Below are positions 23,501 through 30,884 of a DNA stretch of 64,000 nt, piece by piece. The position numbers and the translations under genes were made by a program. Numbering within the stretch: position 1 is the stretch's first letter; the number at the start of each line of letters is the position of its first letter. Source of the DNA: Meandrina meandrites. Taxonomy: Eukaryota > Cnidaria > Anthozoa > Scleractinia > Meandrinidae. The stretch lies in the NCBI GenBank assembly GCA_963693305.1, contig OY855905.1, positions 45,941,395-46,005,394 of the forward strand, in the 5' to 3' direction. The notes below the pieces were generated by a model, which was given only the letters and a program-made list of their open reading frames with translations, ran no database searches and was not told the origin of the DNA.

Positions 23501-25923
23501 TCCGCATATTTGCTTACCAGAAATAAATAAAATTGAATCAGTTCTCTGCATAAAATTCTGTAAGGCTTTTAGCAAGGCGTACGGTAAAACAGAATAAGTT
23601 AATCATGCAACCAAACTGCAACGAAAAGAACACGGTTCAGAACAGTCAAAACAACATTGTAAGGTTACTTTGTGCACCACTTTCCAAATCACAAACTGCC
23701 ACAATTCTTACACAAAATCTGCTTTAAAATGATTTACAAAACCGGAACCATCAGTTTGCAGAGTTTGTTTTCCGCCGTGAGTTTTGTTTGCCGTAGCGTG
23801 AGTTCATTTTGTTTACTGTGTTTAGCAGCTAGTTTACTTAGTTTGTTTTGAAGTATTTTTGTTTTTGCCTTGAGTTATTTTTTTTATGCCCTAACTGTTT
23901 TGCAGTAAATCAAAGCAAGACCAAGGTTCTTTTTTACATTGAATAAGTCATAAAGGTTTATTAACATGGTGTACAGTAAACGTTGTATAAAGTTTTACTA
24001 AGATTTGTGACCATTTGTTGTTGCGCCTACGTGCGTACGTGAGGAACCCAATAAAGTGCACTCATCATTTTTAATGTTAGAACCTGTCATAGGCAAAAAT
24101 TTAGAAGGATTAACCTCGAAATATATTGACATCGCCTGCGTCAACAAAACCATGAGAGGTTTTTACATGTAACTATTAAGTTTAACCATGAGCGATTAAA
24201 AATTAATTTATTTTGAACCCTTATGGGTCACTGTATAAGCTTAGAAATAGGGTGGCTAATTATTTGTTAACACTGTAATTAAATTGGGAAAAAAAATAAT
24301 AAATGGGAGCTCCGCTTTTAGGCCTGCCTAAATCTATATATTAACATTATTAAAATAGTGAAATATTCTCTATTATAATTTGGTGTACTTTTGATTTTCC
24401 TTCTATTGTTATACTGTCTCCTTTACTTCAATTGTAGGAGGTGTTCCTTATCCCACAATGACTAATGCAGAACTATGTCGAGCACTGAAGAATGGTCATC
24501 GCATGGAAAGGCCTGAAATGTGCTGTGATGAAGTGTAAGAAACTATACGATTAATTTTTTTTGTTTAAACTGCTTCATGCTGGAAGGTGAAAGCCTATAA
24601 TCCATAATTTAAGCTCAGTAAGGTGGCTCCATAGGGTAATAATATGGATGTGGCGCGCGCTAGTGTTATATTTTGAAATCTGGTTTTTGCATTTGTTTTC
24701 ACTCCCAGTTCGCTCAAACTTATCAAATACAATAAGCAACGATGAAAAAGTGTTCTACAACCATTTCTGTTAAAATATTGGGTTTAAGTCGTGAATTAAG
24801 AGTCCCCAAACAAATGCGACTTTGAGCGTTTATGTGGCTTTAAGTGCAATTTTCTTCAATTTCCTTCGGTGAAATCTTCCAAAATTTTCACAGTACATGG
24901 ATACTATCTGGAAAATAATTTTAAACAGAAAAAAGTAGGGGGTTGTAAAGGCAGCTTCTTTGTTATTTGCAAATTTGTGTTTTTCCCCTCCGCGTAAAAA
25001 CTGGTCTTATAGATTTTCGTAAAAAACGAACGCCACGTAAAGCAAAATAATTATAACCTCTCTGTCGACTTTTACGACATTTCACCGAAGGAAACGCGAG
25101 AAAAGTTAGACGAAAGTTGTCATTTTAGTCCCCCAAATTTGTAACAATTACGTAACAGAATAGGAATTAGCCAAGATCGCTATTTGAGCATGCGTCAACG
25201 TTGAAACCACCAGGCTCGCTTACAGTGTTTACTGGGCGTTTTATGCAATTCTATTATGAAAATCTACAAACTCATAATATTTGGAAGTTTAAACAGCATT
25301 GTCTGTTCTTAAAATTCTATTGCGGATAAAGATTTCCTCTCAGATCAGCTCAGGTTAGCTCAATAAATTAAATTAAAGCTAAGCCAATTACACAGCTGAG
25401 CTGACCTGAACTTAGCTTAGCTGATCCCAGCTGACCTGAAGTAAACTTAACATAACTGCTCAGAGATGAATCAAGCTTCGGTGTATGAGATGTGGTTATC
25501 TTTAAACGAGGCAATTTGAGAGTAGGCTGGAAAACGTGAAACAAGAAATAATACGACCCGAAACAATGCGAAACTATAACAGTGTTATATTAATAGTTAG
25601 CCCGCGGCTAATGCATTTTGGCAGGAAACGTATAGATAGCTACCAGTTTTTTGTCATAACTGGAAACAAACTATCGTTTTAGGATTCGTACTTGCTTTAC
25701 GTCAGAGCCATGTTAATTTTTGCATTTCATTATGAATCACAGATATGAATTGATGACTGAATGCTGGAGAGAAGATCCAACTGCTCGCCCCAGTTTCTCG
25801 CAGTTGATCGACAGCCTGGAAACTATAATGACGAGGGATGTACCATATTGTGACTTGAGCAAGCATGATGAGTCTAGCCTATACTACAATGTACCCGCTA
25901 AAGCTGCTCAAGATAGCGAATAG
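2365..25923 (+). CDS. LU-domain receptor tyrosine kinase gene, 14 exons found, 5' end missing
   Basis: Seen: exons 2365-2595, 2737-2967, 6454-6732, 7084-7249, 8058-8269, 9849-10033, 10853-10945, 13503-13607, 14055-14195, 14447-14635, 14996-15207, 16062-16102, 24438-24534 and 25743-25923 join with matching phases into one frame of about 787 residues ending in TAG. Domain order is three Ly6/uPAR modules, a single transmembrane helix, a basic juxtamembrane stretch, then a tyrosine kinase with a long insert. Kinase motifs are intact: GRGAFG loop, VAVK lysine, [14 protein letters not shown] and DVWSYG. Known: the HRDLAARN loop marks tyrosine kinases, and receptors with inserts between helices D and E belong to the FGFR/PDGFR/VEGFR-like sort. 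Inference: a plasma-membrane receptor that phosphorylates tyrosines after ligand binding to the LU modules; ligand unknown. No signal peptide exon was found upstream in the window, so the protein start is probably before base 1. Confidence 0.88.
2737..2967 (+). CDS. Exon: LU domain 2, with a GC donor
   Basis: Exactly 231 nt like the previous exon, phase 1-1, with the same ISCYQCSS opening and a CCTGDMCN close; 10 cysteines. The acceptor is ttttgtgtag. The donor reads AAAG|GCAAGT, a consensus GC-AG donor rather than GT. Reading through gives a stop about 20 nt later, so splicing here is needed for the receptor frame. It is probably a recent tandem duplicate of LU domain 1. Confidence 0.85.
3312..3439. 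mobile_element. Foldback MITE of about 128 bp
   Basis: The left end tatgttgtcttcttgtcat is the exact inverse of the right end atgacaagaagacaacata (about 19-20 bp). The inner parts (attaaagcgtttagg against cctaaaacg...) also pair imperfectly. Terminal TA on both sides would fit a Tc1/mariner-type target. It lies in the LU2-LU3 intron. Confidence 0.6.
4584..4811 (+). CDS. Small zinc-ribbon-like open frame, unidentified
   Basis: An open stretch ending at TAG 4809-4811 that lacks an in-frame ATG; it would need an upstream exon. It encodes an acidic protein of about 70 residues with CPKCGKKF and, further on, CVFCEDC, which together make a plausible four-cysteine zinc ribbon. I do not recognise the family. 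It sits inside the candidate element 4040-6357 and inside a receptor intron, so it could be a transposon-carried exon or an unrelated nested gene. Codon pattern is the only other support. Confidence 0.3.
   Translation, partial: RKRTQVFAVDEKKADVAEELILKYGKGQITEDEICPKCGKKFRSYSSGVFEGKNGLLQVYADDCVFCEDCLAESD
5356..6159. mobile_element. Possible TTAA-flanked MITE, weak
   Basis: TTAA followed by GGTGGCCCGCGG at left, and TGGTCCGCC followed by TTAA at right. Only about 5-8 terminal bases match. Similar starts (ttaaggtggct) occur at 10396 and 24619, suggesting an interspersed family. Nested within 4040-6357. Confidence 0.25.
6454..6732 (+). CDS. Exon: LU domain 3, membrane-proximal
   Basis: A 279-nt exon, phase 1-1, acceptor ttttgctag, donor AAG|GTAACA. 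It encodes a more diverged LU module (LNCFECSS near the start, [10 protein letters not shown] at the end) with 12 cysteines instead of 10. The two extra cysteines fall in an insertion just before the terminal CC, and may form an extra disulfide. It shares phase with LU domains 1 and 2, so module number can change without breaking the frame. Confidence 0.85.
7084..7249 (+). CDS. Exon: stalk, transmembrane helix, juxtamembrane start
   Basis: The acceptor is tttgtcag (phase 1) and the donor AAAG|GTTACA (phase 2). The exon gives a short acidic/Pro stalk ([14 protein letters not shown]), about 23 hydrophobic residues starting [15 protein letters not shown], and then a positive stop-transfer stretch ([11 protein letters not shown]). 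This orients the LU modules outside and the kinase inside. The codon broken at the donor is completed as Arg by the next exon. Confidence 0.82.
7250..8057. other. Intron between transmembrane and kinase N-lobe exons
   Basis: About 0.8 kb without recognisable repeats or genes beyond the splice sites. Confidence 0.5.
8058..8269 (+). CDS. Exon: kinase N-lobe, glycine loop and VAVK lysine
   Basis: Acceptor ttattctag (phase 2), donor CAAG|GTATAT (phase 1). It encodes the juxtamembrane segment ([17 protein letters not shown]), the ATP-binding glycine loop [11 protein letters not shown] and the catalytic lysine in VVAVKEL. An insertion of about 22 charged residues separates strand beta-2 from beta-3 ([20 protein letters not shown] region), longer than in most receptor kinases. 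The juxtamembrane tyrosine in EQVEYEEE is a possible regulatory site. Confidence 0.88.
8609..9102. mobile_element. MITE of 494 bp with TTAA target duplication
   Basis: Left end AGTGCCCATA and right end TATGGGCACT are perfect inverses, and TTAA lies directly outside on both sides (8605-8608 and 9103-9106). Further in, acatttcaccca and gggtgaaatgt also pair. TTAA targets are used by the Kolobok and piggyBac superfamilies; the termini do not start with CCC as piggyBac does, so a Kolobok-like origin is favoured. Confidence 0.65.
9849..10033 (+). CDS. Exon: kinase helix C to helix D
   Basis: Acceptor cgttgctag (phase 1), donor AGCACG|GTATGG (phase 0). It holds the helix-C glutamate ([17 protein letters not shown]), the beta-4/5 region (VSLVGCCT), and the hinge with helix D ([20 protein letters not shown]), all typical of receptor tyrosine kinases. 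It precedes the kinase insert. Confidence 0.88.
10853..10945 (+). CDS. Exon: kinase insert part 1
   Basis: A 93-nt exon, phase 0-0, acceptor tatattctag, donor CAA|GTGAGT. It gives 31 polar residues including [11 protein letters not shown]. There is no fold of its own. The tandem tyrosines in an acidic setting are possible autophosphorylation or docking sites (inference). Confidence 0.72.
11517..11531. repeat. 5' target-site duplication of the LINE
   Basis: AAGAGTAGAAAAGTC, repeated exactly at 12775-12789 after the poly(A) tail. It marks a target-primed reverse transcription event. Confidence 0.8.
11532..12774 (+). mobile_element. 5'-truncated L1/Tx1-like LINE copy
   Basis: A 1243-bp insertion bounded by a 15-bp target duplication and ending in an A-rich tail with interspersed T (12752-12774). 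It carries the last part of a LINE reverse transcriptase ORF and its 3' untranslated region. It lies in the intron between two kinase-insert exons, in the sense direction. The open frame and long target repeats indicate a fairly recent insertion that is dead on arrival because of 5' truncation. Confidence 0.8.
11538..12428 (+). pseudogene. LINE ORF2 C-terminal fragment (thumb and zf-RVT region)
   Basis: Open from about 11538 to TAG 12426; the first ATG is at 11616 (270 codons). The N-terminal part, with [14 protein letters not shown], matches the conserved segment after the RT palm of L1/Tx1-type elements. Near the end is the zinc-binding region [18 protein letters not shown] followed by FWEKF, the zf-RVT motif of LINE proteins. 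The endonuclease and RT catalytic parts are lost through 5' truncation. Confidence 0.75.
13503..13607 (+). CDS. Exon: kinase insert part 2
   Basis: A 105-nt exon, phase 0-0, acceptor gaatatcag and donor GAG|GTACGT. It encodes a low-complexity Ser/Thr/Asn-rich stretch ([19 protein letters not shown]...). An acceptor nine bases upstream (start 13494) would add three residues in frame, so the exact start is uncertain. Support is mainly from phase, splice sites and open frame. Confidence 0.6.
14055..14195 (+). CDS. Exon: kinase insert part 3
   Basis: A 141-nt exon, phase 0-0, acceptor tgtttcacag, donor GAT|GTATGC. It is acidic and Ser-rich, with one clear tyrosine motif (EDDYIPTDQ) of the kind phosphorylated and bound by SH2 proteins (inference from motif form). 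Confidence 0.68.
14447..14635 (+). CDS. Exon: end of kinase insert and helix E
   Basis: A 189-nt exon, phase 0-0, acceptor tttattcag, donor ATG|GTAATC. The first 45 or so residues finish the acidic insert (DDGDEEDDS). The last part, [13 protein letters not shown], is helix E and leads directly into the catalytic loop in the next exon. Confidence 0.8.
14996..15207 (+). CDS. Exon: catalytic loop, DFG, activation loop, APE
   Basis: A 212-nt exon, phase 0 to 2, acceptor tttttaacag, donor GATGT|GTGAGT. Seen: [15 protein letters not shown] (catalytic Asp and Asn), [10 protein letters not shown] (metal-binding Asp), an activation loop with the tyrosine pair YEDVY, the tyrosine-kinase substrate platform [10 protein letters not shown], and the start of DVWS. 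All catalytic residues are present, so an active kinase is expected. Confidence 0.92.
16062..16102 (+). CDS. Exon: kinase helix F
   Basis: A 41-nt micro-exon, acceptor ttttttcgcag, donor ATGG|GTAAGT, phase 2 to 1. It encodes [14 protein letters not shown] with the conserved DVWSxG motif bridging its 5' junction. It is followed by the largest intron of the gene (8.3 kb, filled with repeats). Confidence 0.85.
16182..16430 (-). mobile_element. tRNA-Ile-like SINE, antisense, with 12-bp target duplication
   Basis: On the minus strand a tRNA-like segment (rc of about 16235-16304) has a good A box (TAGCTCAGTGGTTAGAGC) and B box (GGGTTTAAATCC) and a loop reading CTAATAT, i.e. an AAT (Ile) anticodon position. 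It is followed by a tail with ctgagttt/aaactcag complementarity. ATGATAATGAAA at 16182-16193 and 16419-16430 are the target duplication. About 110 extra bases lie upstream of the tRNA part inside the duplication, so the head is composite. It lies in the 8.3-kb intron. Confidence 0.6.
16766..17175. repeat. (TTCC)n microsatellite, about 410 bp and perfect
   Basis: More than 100 uninterrupted TTCC units. On one strand it is pure pyrimidine, on the other pure purine. It causes long artificial reading frames (PSFL and KEGR repeats) on both strands that are not genes. Confidence 0.97.
17385..21580. repeat. Nested interspersed-repeat cluster in the large intron
   Basis: One block (ctagctgacagaagattatc through cattccggaaattgaacg) occurs near 17485, 19430, 19812 and 20722. 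A 105-bp part of it (cgcgacaaaggtcaac to gctcatggca) is in tandem at 19452-19660. Other shared blocks are gtaaatccgtatagatcttt at 18562, 20099 and 20875, gatgcgcggatcg at 18660 and 20536, ctacctatcccaaaagc at 20407 and 21020, and a gttgacagacgtaacgc block at 19103 and 21449. No coding domain explains it. Confidence 0.65.
17798..18187 (-). CDS. Hypothetical membrane protein ORF, unidentified
   Basis: A 129-codon minus-strand frame starting at ATG 18187. It has a polar start ([11 protein letters not shown]) and then about 45 very hydrophobic residues, probably two transmembrane helices, then a polar end ending RDPS. Another minus-strand frame with its own ATG (18327), next to a tatctatataa box, overlaps it upstream in a different phase, so a frameshifted gene is possible. 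I do not recognise the family. It lies in a receptor intron and at the edge of a repeat cluster, so it may belong to a transposon. Confidence 0.3.
   Translation of the reverse strand: MDTIFKLSCALKEETKNEMSTLSSFLSIFAFIVLVSLGLSCFVFIVSIIVTAYALVQHFMSYVDGYVENVAISAFDDCDILDKAIYSTGNVNNYSMVTIKATKDMRYRNAKYVYYNYCRVRFCKQRDPS
22083..22124. repeat. GC-rich perfect-stem hairpin
   Basis: Arms GGAGCTCCcGCGGGCGCC and GGCGCCCGCGGGcGGAGCTCC around a GAA loop, in otherwise AT-rich DNA. Confidence 0.8.
22184..22220. repeat. (ACGT)n-type tract
   Basis: cgtacgtacgtccgtacgtacgt and similar: a short self-complementary tetranucleotide tract 60 bp after the GC-rich hairpin. Confidence 0.8.
24438..24534 (+). CDS. Exon: kinase C-lobe, helix G region
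   Basis: A 97-nt exon, acceptor caattgtag, donor GAAGT|GTAAGA, phase 1 to 2. It encodes [12 protein letters not shown] and the [13 protein letters not shown] segment typical of receptor kinase C-lobes. It joins helix F across the 8.3-kb intron. Confidence 0.87.
24535..25742. other. Last intron
   Basis: About 1.2 kb between the final two exons. It begins (24619) with aaggtggct, a possible repeat edge. No gene seen. Confidence 0.4.
25743..25923 (+). CDS. Last exon: kinase helices H-I, C-terminal tail, stop
   Basis: Acceptor gaatcacag (phase 2). It encodes [18 protein letters not shown] (the conserved CW...RP motif of helix H/I), then a short tail of about 30 residues with YCDL and YYNVP. The YNVP is a YxxP-type SH2 docking form (inference). 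It ends in TAG at 25921. A candidate poly(A) signal AATAAA lies at 26577. Confidence 0.9.
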
Positions 25924-27129
25924 GAGAGCAAGAGAAGTATATCACAGACACGTAGACAAAATCAAGAAATAACTTTCTAGTCTTGTCTTAGTTTTAACTT
26001 TCATTTCCAGCTCTTGCAAGGAAACATTATTGAGATAATTGATCATTAATTTTAGTTTAGTAGATCGACAAGAAGAGAAGGAGGGAGAGAAAAAGAAAGG
26101 ATGAATTTCTTTAAAGATAAAAAAGGTGCTGAAATTGATGTGAAGATGTTGTATGGCTTCTCCTTTAATAAGAGGCTTTAAATAACAGTCAGCCGTTTCG
26201 GGAATAAGCCATTCATCAGTGATTGTGTTTCTAGTAACTAACGCTCGTACTCCCCTCGTCAATGTATCGTTTGTACAGTTATGGTCAGTTGCCTTGGTAG
26301 TTTCAAACCTGTACTAGCGGGTCTCGATGGGTTTAACTGTTAGCTGAGTATTGGTCAGAATTTAATTGTCTAGCTTAGAAATGATGCTTTTATTAAGTGA
26401 CACCTAAAATCTGCAAAATTTCATTATAGCTGGAAATCGGATAAATATTTCAACTGACAGCTGAGAAACCGCGAAAATTTTAGTGATAACCAAGATTTCA
26501 GCACCATCATCACGACCCTAGTACTAAAATCAGCCACGGAATCTGGTCGTAGAATCCCTCGGTAAAAGGTTGCCATAATAAAACAACGGTACGGTACGGT
26601 TCCCCATTGCCGAACATTTCAACCTTTTCAAGCACAGCTCTATCAGTAGCATGCCCGTGTCTGTGGTAGAGCGAGTTATGTCAGTAGCTACCAGAAGACA
26701 GAGCGAGGAAATGAAACTCGTCTTTCGTCACAAGACTGTGGCATCCCATGAAAATTAACATTGATATAAATATCTAAGTTCCTTTCCTTTCTCTATCGGA
26801 TTCCTGCGCGCTAAGCGTGCGCAAGCATTTAACTTTGATGGAGATTACCTCAAGGAGTCCAACACTGATCGCCATAGCACATAGCAAAATGGAAATTATA
26901 GGAAAGAAAAATTGAGTGGTTCAAGAAATAAGATTTAGAAAATAATGAACGTGAACACGTATAACTTTGTGCTTCTATCGTTTTTTAACTGAGTACTTTG
27001 ACAGCTTATTGATAGCTGATTATTGACCAGTTTATGTATCACCTCTAGCTATATCTGGCGGCATAAGGAAAAAATGGTGTCTTGGTATTTTGAAATTTTA
27101 ACAGCTAACTTATACACCATATTTTACTA
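25924..27129. other. 3' untranslated region and flank of the receptor gene
   Basis: No coding region seen. A candidate poly(A) signal AATAAA at 26577-26582 would give a 3' untranslated region of about 0.65 kb; this is weak. Confidence 0.35.
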
Positions 27130-27475
27130 GGCTTCATCCACACTAATCCGGATTTCCCCCCAAAACTTAAGAAATGATTTTCGTCCATATTATCGTTTTC
27201 ATATCGTTTTCAATGATTTCATCAATCGAGATAAATTAAAAAAAGCCAACGTGAATGGTAGAACATGCGCGCATTACTCTTACCCGCTCTAAAAGCTACA
27301 CTTTTGGCCGTCCACACCGCACCACCTAACCAGCGGTTATAAATTTCTCAACTCTGGAAGGCGTTTTGGGAAAGATACGTTTTCAATGACCGAAAAAGTC
27401 GTTTTAGTGATGACGGCAGGCCAAACCGGACAAAAATACGTTTACCATTCTAACGGAATTAGTGTGGACGGGGCC
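27130..27475. mobile_element. MITE of about 346 bp with TCCACACTAAT termini
   Basis: The left end ggcttcatccacactaatcc and the right end ggaattagtgtggacggggcc are imperfect inverses sharing TCCACACTAAT. The target duplication is unclear. Confidence 0.55.
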
Positions 27476-27965
27476 TCAGTAACTTTAAACTATACCACTT
27501 TCTTGTTACTTATCGTCAACTTTTAGCCGTTGGCATGTTTTCCAAAAGGATCGAAGTTCCCCTTTCTCCATTTGGCATTTAATGTAATCCATGTATTTTA
27601 GCATTTTGTTGAACAGATTATTGCCTAGGTGCTAAAATATTTAACGGATAATAAAACAACACCGGGCTCCCCGTTTGGCTTCAAAAGTATGCATTGATAT
27701 ATTTGCATGGACATTAACTGTTCCTCAAAGGATAAAAGTTTTCCTTGGAAAGTTCCTTCTTCGTAACAGATAATGTCTGCGGCCAAACATCCGTGCATAT
27801 TTTCGCGCCAAATAAACATTAGTGTTCACATCAGTAACGGCTATATTGTATTTATGGCTAAGGGACTTTTAACGATTTATCCGGATGCTACATACCTTCT
27901 TTATAAAGCCAGATATAGAATCATTGTTATGTCTTGGTGATGGCACGTTAAAGCTTTCGCAAAGC

Positions 27966-28500
27966 TTGATTGCTATTTTATCATAAATCAAGTAATTGCT
28001 TTTGTTTAAGTATCCCTGTTGACATTTTGCTTATGTCATCAACAGCGGATCACATTTAATTGCTGCATGTAAGTTATAATATCATTTTTTACACAACAGT
28101 GAAGGGAAAGTATCGAGGAGGTCTGAACGCGCAGAAAGTTTTGTTTTGTTTTGATGCTCTTGACAGAACTTGAAATAAGGAGGCCTAATTATTTTAATAG
28201 TTTTAAATAAAGAGTTCTAAAATACGGAATTAACATTTACGGTGATGTTATATTTTTGTTATCACTTTGTTGTTTTAATTCCGTTTTAATTCTTTTTTTT
28301 TTTTAATTCACTGCGAAGTAGCTGTTATCTATCAGGGAAGACAAGTGTATCTCTATTTAGGTATCTGTATCAGTGTATCAAACAAAACATTGTTGTGTCA
28401 AGTTAACAGCGCTATCATGAAGTGAAACAACAGGTTAAAAGAAGTTGTGGAAATTTTGGTAACTGATTAATAAAGATTATTTAAAAGCTGTGAACTCGTA
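27966..28500. repeat. Receptor 3' flank segment duplicated at 56084-56675
   Basis: Long shared stretches with small changes: aagtaattgcttttgtttaa, cacaacagtgaagggaaagt, gatgctcttgacagaact, and the end ggtaactgattaataaag. The homology covers about 0.5 kb in the same orientation. Confidence 0.75.
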
Positions 28501-29201
28501 AATTGACTCATTTTCTTTCAGTGGGATGTTTTTATATATAACTTTTCCGAAATGGCTTAAGTTATCGCCTTTTAGCAAGATTCCACTTATAATTTCTTGG
28601 TGGCTTTAATATTAGGAAGGCAGATGAACATGCTTTCAACCCAAAATTATCATGGCGAACGTCACGTTTTCAATCAGTGATTTAGTTCACCGCACGGTTT
28701 TGATAAATATATTTTTCGGTTCAAAATGAGTTTTATGTGACTCAGACTAACTTTTTAAAGCAGTTTTAAATTCGACATCAGTCAGATTGCGTCTGAGAAG
28801 TCCAAGATAATAAGTTCTCCCTCCTGTACCCTACGCGAAAACAACTTGATTATTTGTTTTGACTCCTTTTCACTCCTCCTCCTCCTCCTTGTGTTTCCAT
28901 TCTTCAATTCTGTGTGGCAAAGCTGAGATATCCATATATTTGCTGTCTTTGCTGGATAATGCTTTTCAGTTCTATGCGAATCAAGTGAGGACAGCAAGGT
29001 CTAGTCGAGCACAAACAGTGGAAAGTGTGAATAACAGCGTGATCTCTGCCCGCAATTGTTCAGTTGAATCTCGTGCAAAATTAAAAGCCGTCACGGTTGT
29101 TTTTCTTTTCATGTGCATTACTGCTGCCTTTGAAGCTGCCTTTTGATGTACTGCACGTGACAAATTTTAGGTTTCGATAAATGAAATTCCAGTATTTAGG
29201 A
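28501..29201. other. Intergenic, nothing recognised
   Basis: Short open frames on both strands overlap at 28782-29163 without domain or splice support. Confidence 0.4.
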
Positions 29202-29276
29202 TATTGTCAGCGGTCTCACTGTAGCGTATATAAGGAGAATCCCATCATCAACTCGCTCTCTTTTCTCGCACACCCG
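29202..29276 (+). repeat. Split direct repeat A1, with TATA-like promoter
   Basis: Begins tattgtcagcggtctcac and carries gtatataagg at about 29226, a TATA-like box 90 bp upstream of the ATG at 29320. It probably drives the element. Identical to A2 at 31833-31907. Confidence 0.75.
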
Positions 29277-29319
29277 CATCCTGTGCACGTCTAGTTGTGC
29301 CGTTAATATTCTTTGCGTT

Positions 29320-29478
29320 ATGGCTGACGAGCAACAACCTGCAGTTCAGAGACCAAGAGCGGACCAAGGCGCCATTAATGCCGGCCAAGTAGTTCTCCCG
29401 CAAGTTGAGCCACCGGCGGCAGCAGAACCTGCTCCATTACCGCAAGAGAATCCAAATCCTCCACCTGAACAACTTGAG
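29320..29478 (+). CDS. Short Pro/Ala/Gln-rich open frame at element start
   Basis: ATG at 29320 follows the A1 promoter repeat. The first 53 residues (MADEQQPAVQRPRADQ..., rich in Pro, Ala and Gln) look like coding sequence. After LEQ-type residues near 29478 the frame turns into Phe/Leu-rich translation of a T-rich tract. Either a donor (gag|gtgttt at 29478) starts an intron or the frame has decayed. It may be the N-terminus of a Gag-like protein. Confidence 0.4.
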
Positions 29479-29874
29479 GTGTTTCTTTATTTTCTTGTCT
29501 TACTTTTTCCCCGCTTTTCGTTTTTTCCCCTTGTATTCTTTTATTTTATTTTAGCTTGTACGCGTTTCTACTTGGATTTGCCTTCTTATTTGCTAGCTTC
29601 GTATCTCATGTCATTCATATTTGTTTTCTGTTTTGTTGTTTGCGCGTCATGCTGGTTGTATTCATTTCGGCATTGCCACGTTTTTACACGTGTCTTTCAC
29701 ACATTCCCGGTAGCATTTTCCGCTCCCCTTTGTTTCTCTTTCCTCGGTTTGTTGGTACAATTTAGTTTATATTTCTCGTTTCATTGCATTTTACGCGCGT
29801 TTTGTTTTATATTTTTTCTTGTTCTCTCGAGTTTTTATTTTTCGGTTATACGCTTGGTCCCTTCTGTTATTAAA

Positions 29875-30382
29875 GTTTTAATTTCCTCGGGTTAACATTG
29901 GTCCCACTTGTTAATTGGCGTTTTAATTTTTCGCGGGTTAACAGAAGGTCCCATTTGTTTATTGAAGTTTTTGTTTTTCGCGGGTTAACAGAAGGTCCCG
30001 CTTGTTTATTCGAGTTTTTGTTTTTCGCGGGTTAACAGAAGGTCCCGCTTGTTTATTGGAGTTTTTGTTTTTCGCGGGTTAACAGAAGGTCCCGCTTATT
30101 GAAGTTTTTGTTTTTCGCGGGTTAACAGAAGGTCCCGCTTGTCTATTGGAGTTTTTGTTTTTCGCGGGTTAACAGAAGGTCCCGCTAGTTAGAGTTTTTG
30201 GTTTTTCGCGGGTTAACTTAAGGTCCAGCCTGTTTTATTGGGGTTTGTTTTTCGCGGGTTAACAAAAGGTCCCGCTTGTTTATTGGAGTTTTTGTTTTTC
30301 GCTGGTTAACTTTAGGTCCCGCCTGTTTTGTTGGGGTTTTTTATTTTCGCGGGTTAGCAGGAGCTGCCGCTTGTTTATTGAA
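29875..30382. repeat. 46-47 bp minisatellite, about 11-12 units
   Basis: The unit runs gtttttcgcgggttaacaga then aggtcccgcttgtttattgg. Central units are nearly identical; outer ones are more diverged. Each unit has a HpaI-type gttaac core next to cgcggg. It lies inside the DIRS-type element. Confidence 0.88.
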
Positions 30383-30679
30383 ATTTTTTATTTTCCTGCC
30401 TTTAAAATAGATCCCCCTGACTTATTGCAGCTAAATGGTCTTTTTGCAGTATTTGGTTCTGCTAATTCCTTTTATTTCCCCAGTGATATTTTGTAGTACA
30501 TTTTTCTATATTTAGGCGACCTTGCTCCCCTTATGTTGTTTTCTTTTATTGTATGGCTCATTTATCCCATTTGCTTCCTGGTATTCTATCCTACACGTTT
30601 TTTCTCCCATTTAGCCGTTTGTTCATGGCGGTGCCTAGAGGGGTGACTTTCACTCTCTCGGATTGCCGGGCGCTAGGGC

Positions 30680-30808
30680 CGCCATTCCCCGGGGGTATCC
30701 CCTTGCTATTAGCTTTTTTGGGGGGAATTGGCCTTGGGATCCTCTTTTCCCCTTTTATTGCCTATCAGTTTTCAAACTTATTCTTCCACCCCCGGGGAAT
30801 GGTGGCCT
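30680..30808. repeat. Inverted repeat around ccattccccgggggt
   Basis: gccgccattccccgggggta at 30680 pairs with cacccccggggaatggtggc at 30788, with a spacer of about 90 bp. It lies in the DIRS-type element. Confidence 0.6.
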
Positions 30809-30884
30809 GAGAATTTTTCATTTAGTAACTTTTCTTTCGTCCTTATTTCATCCCTTTACAATCAACATTTGCAACCTGATTTTG

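Larger units (their letters stand above)
22081..24316. mobile_element. Candidate element with AGCGGAGCTCCC inverted ends
   Basis: AGCGGAGCTCCC at 22081-22092 is the exact inverse of GGGAGCTCCGCT at 24305-24316. Just inside the left end is a GC-rich hairpin, followed by an (ACGT)n stretch. No transposase frame is visible. The match is only 12 bp, so the pairing may be chance. Confidence 0.35.
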
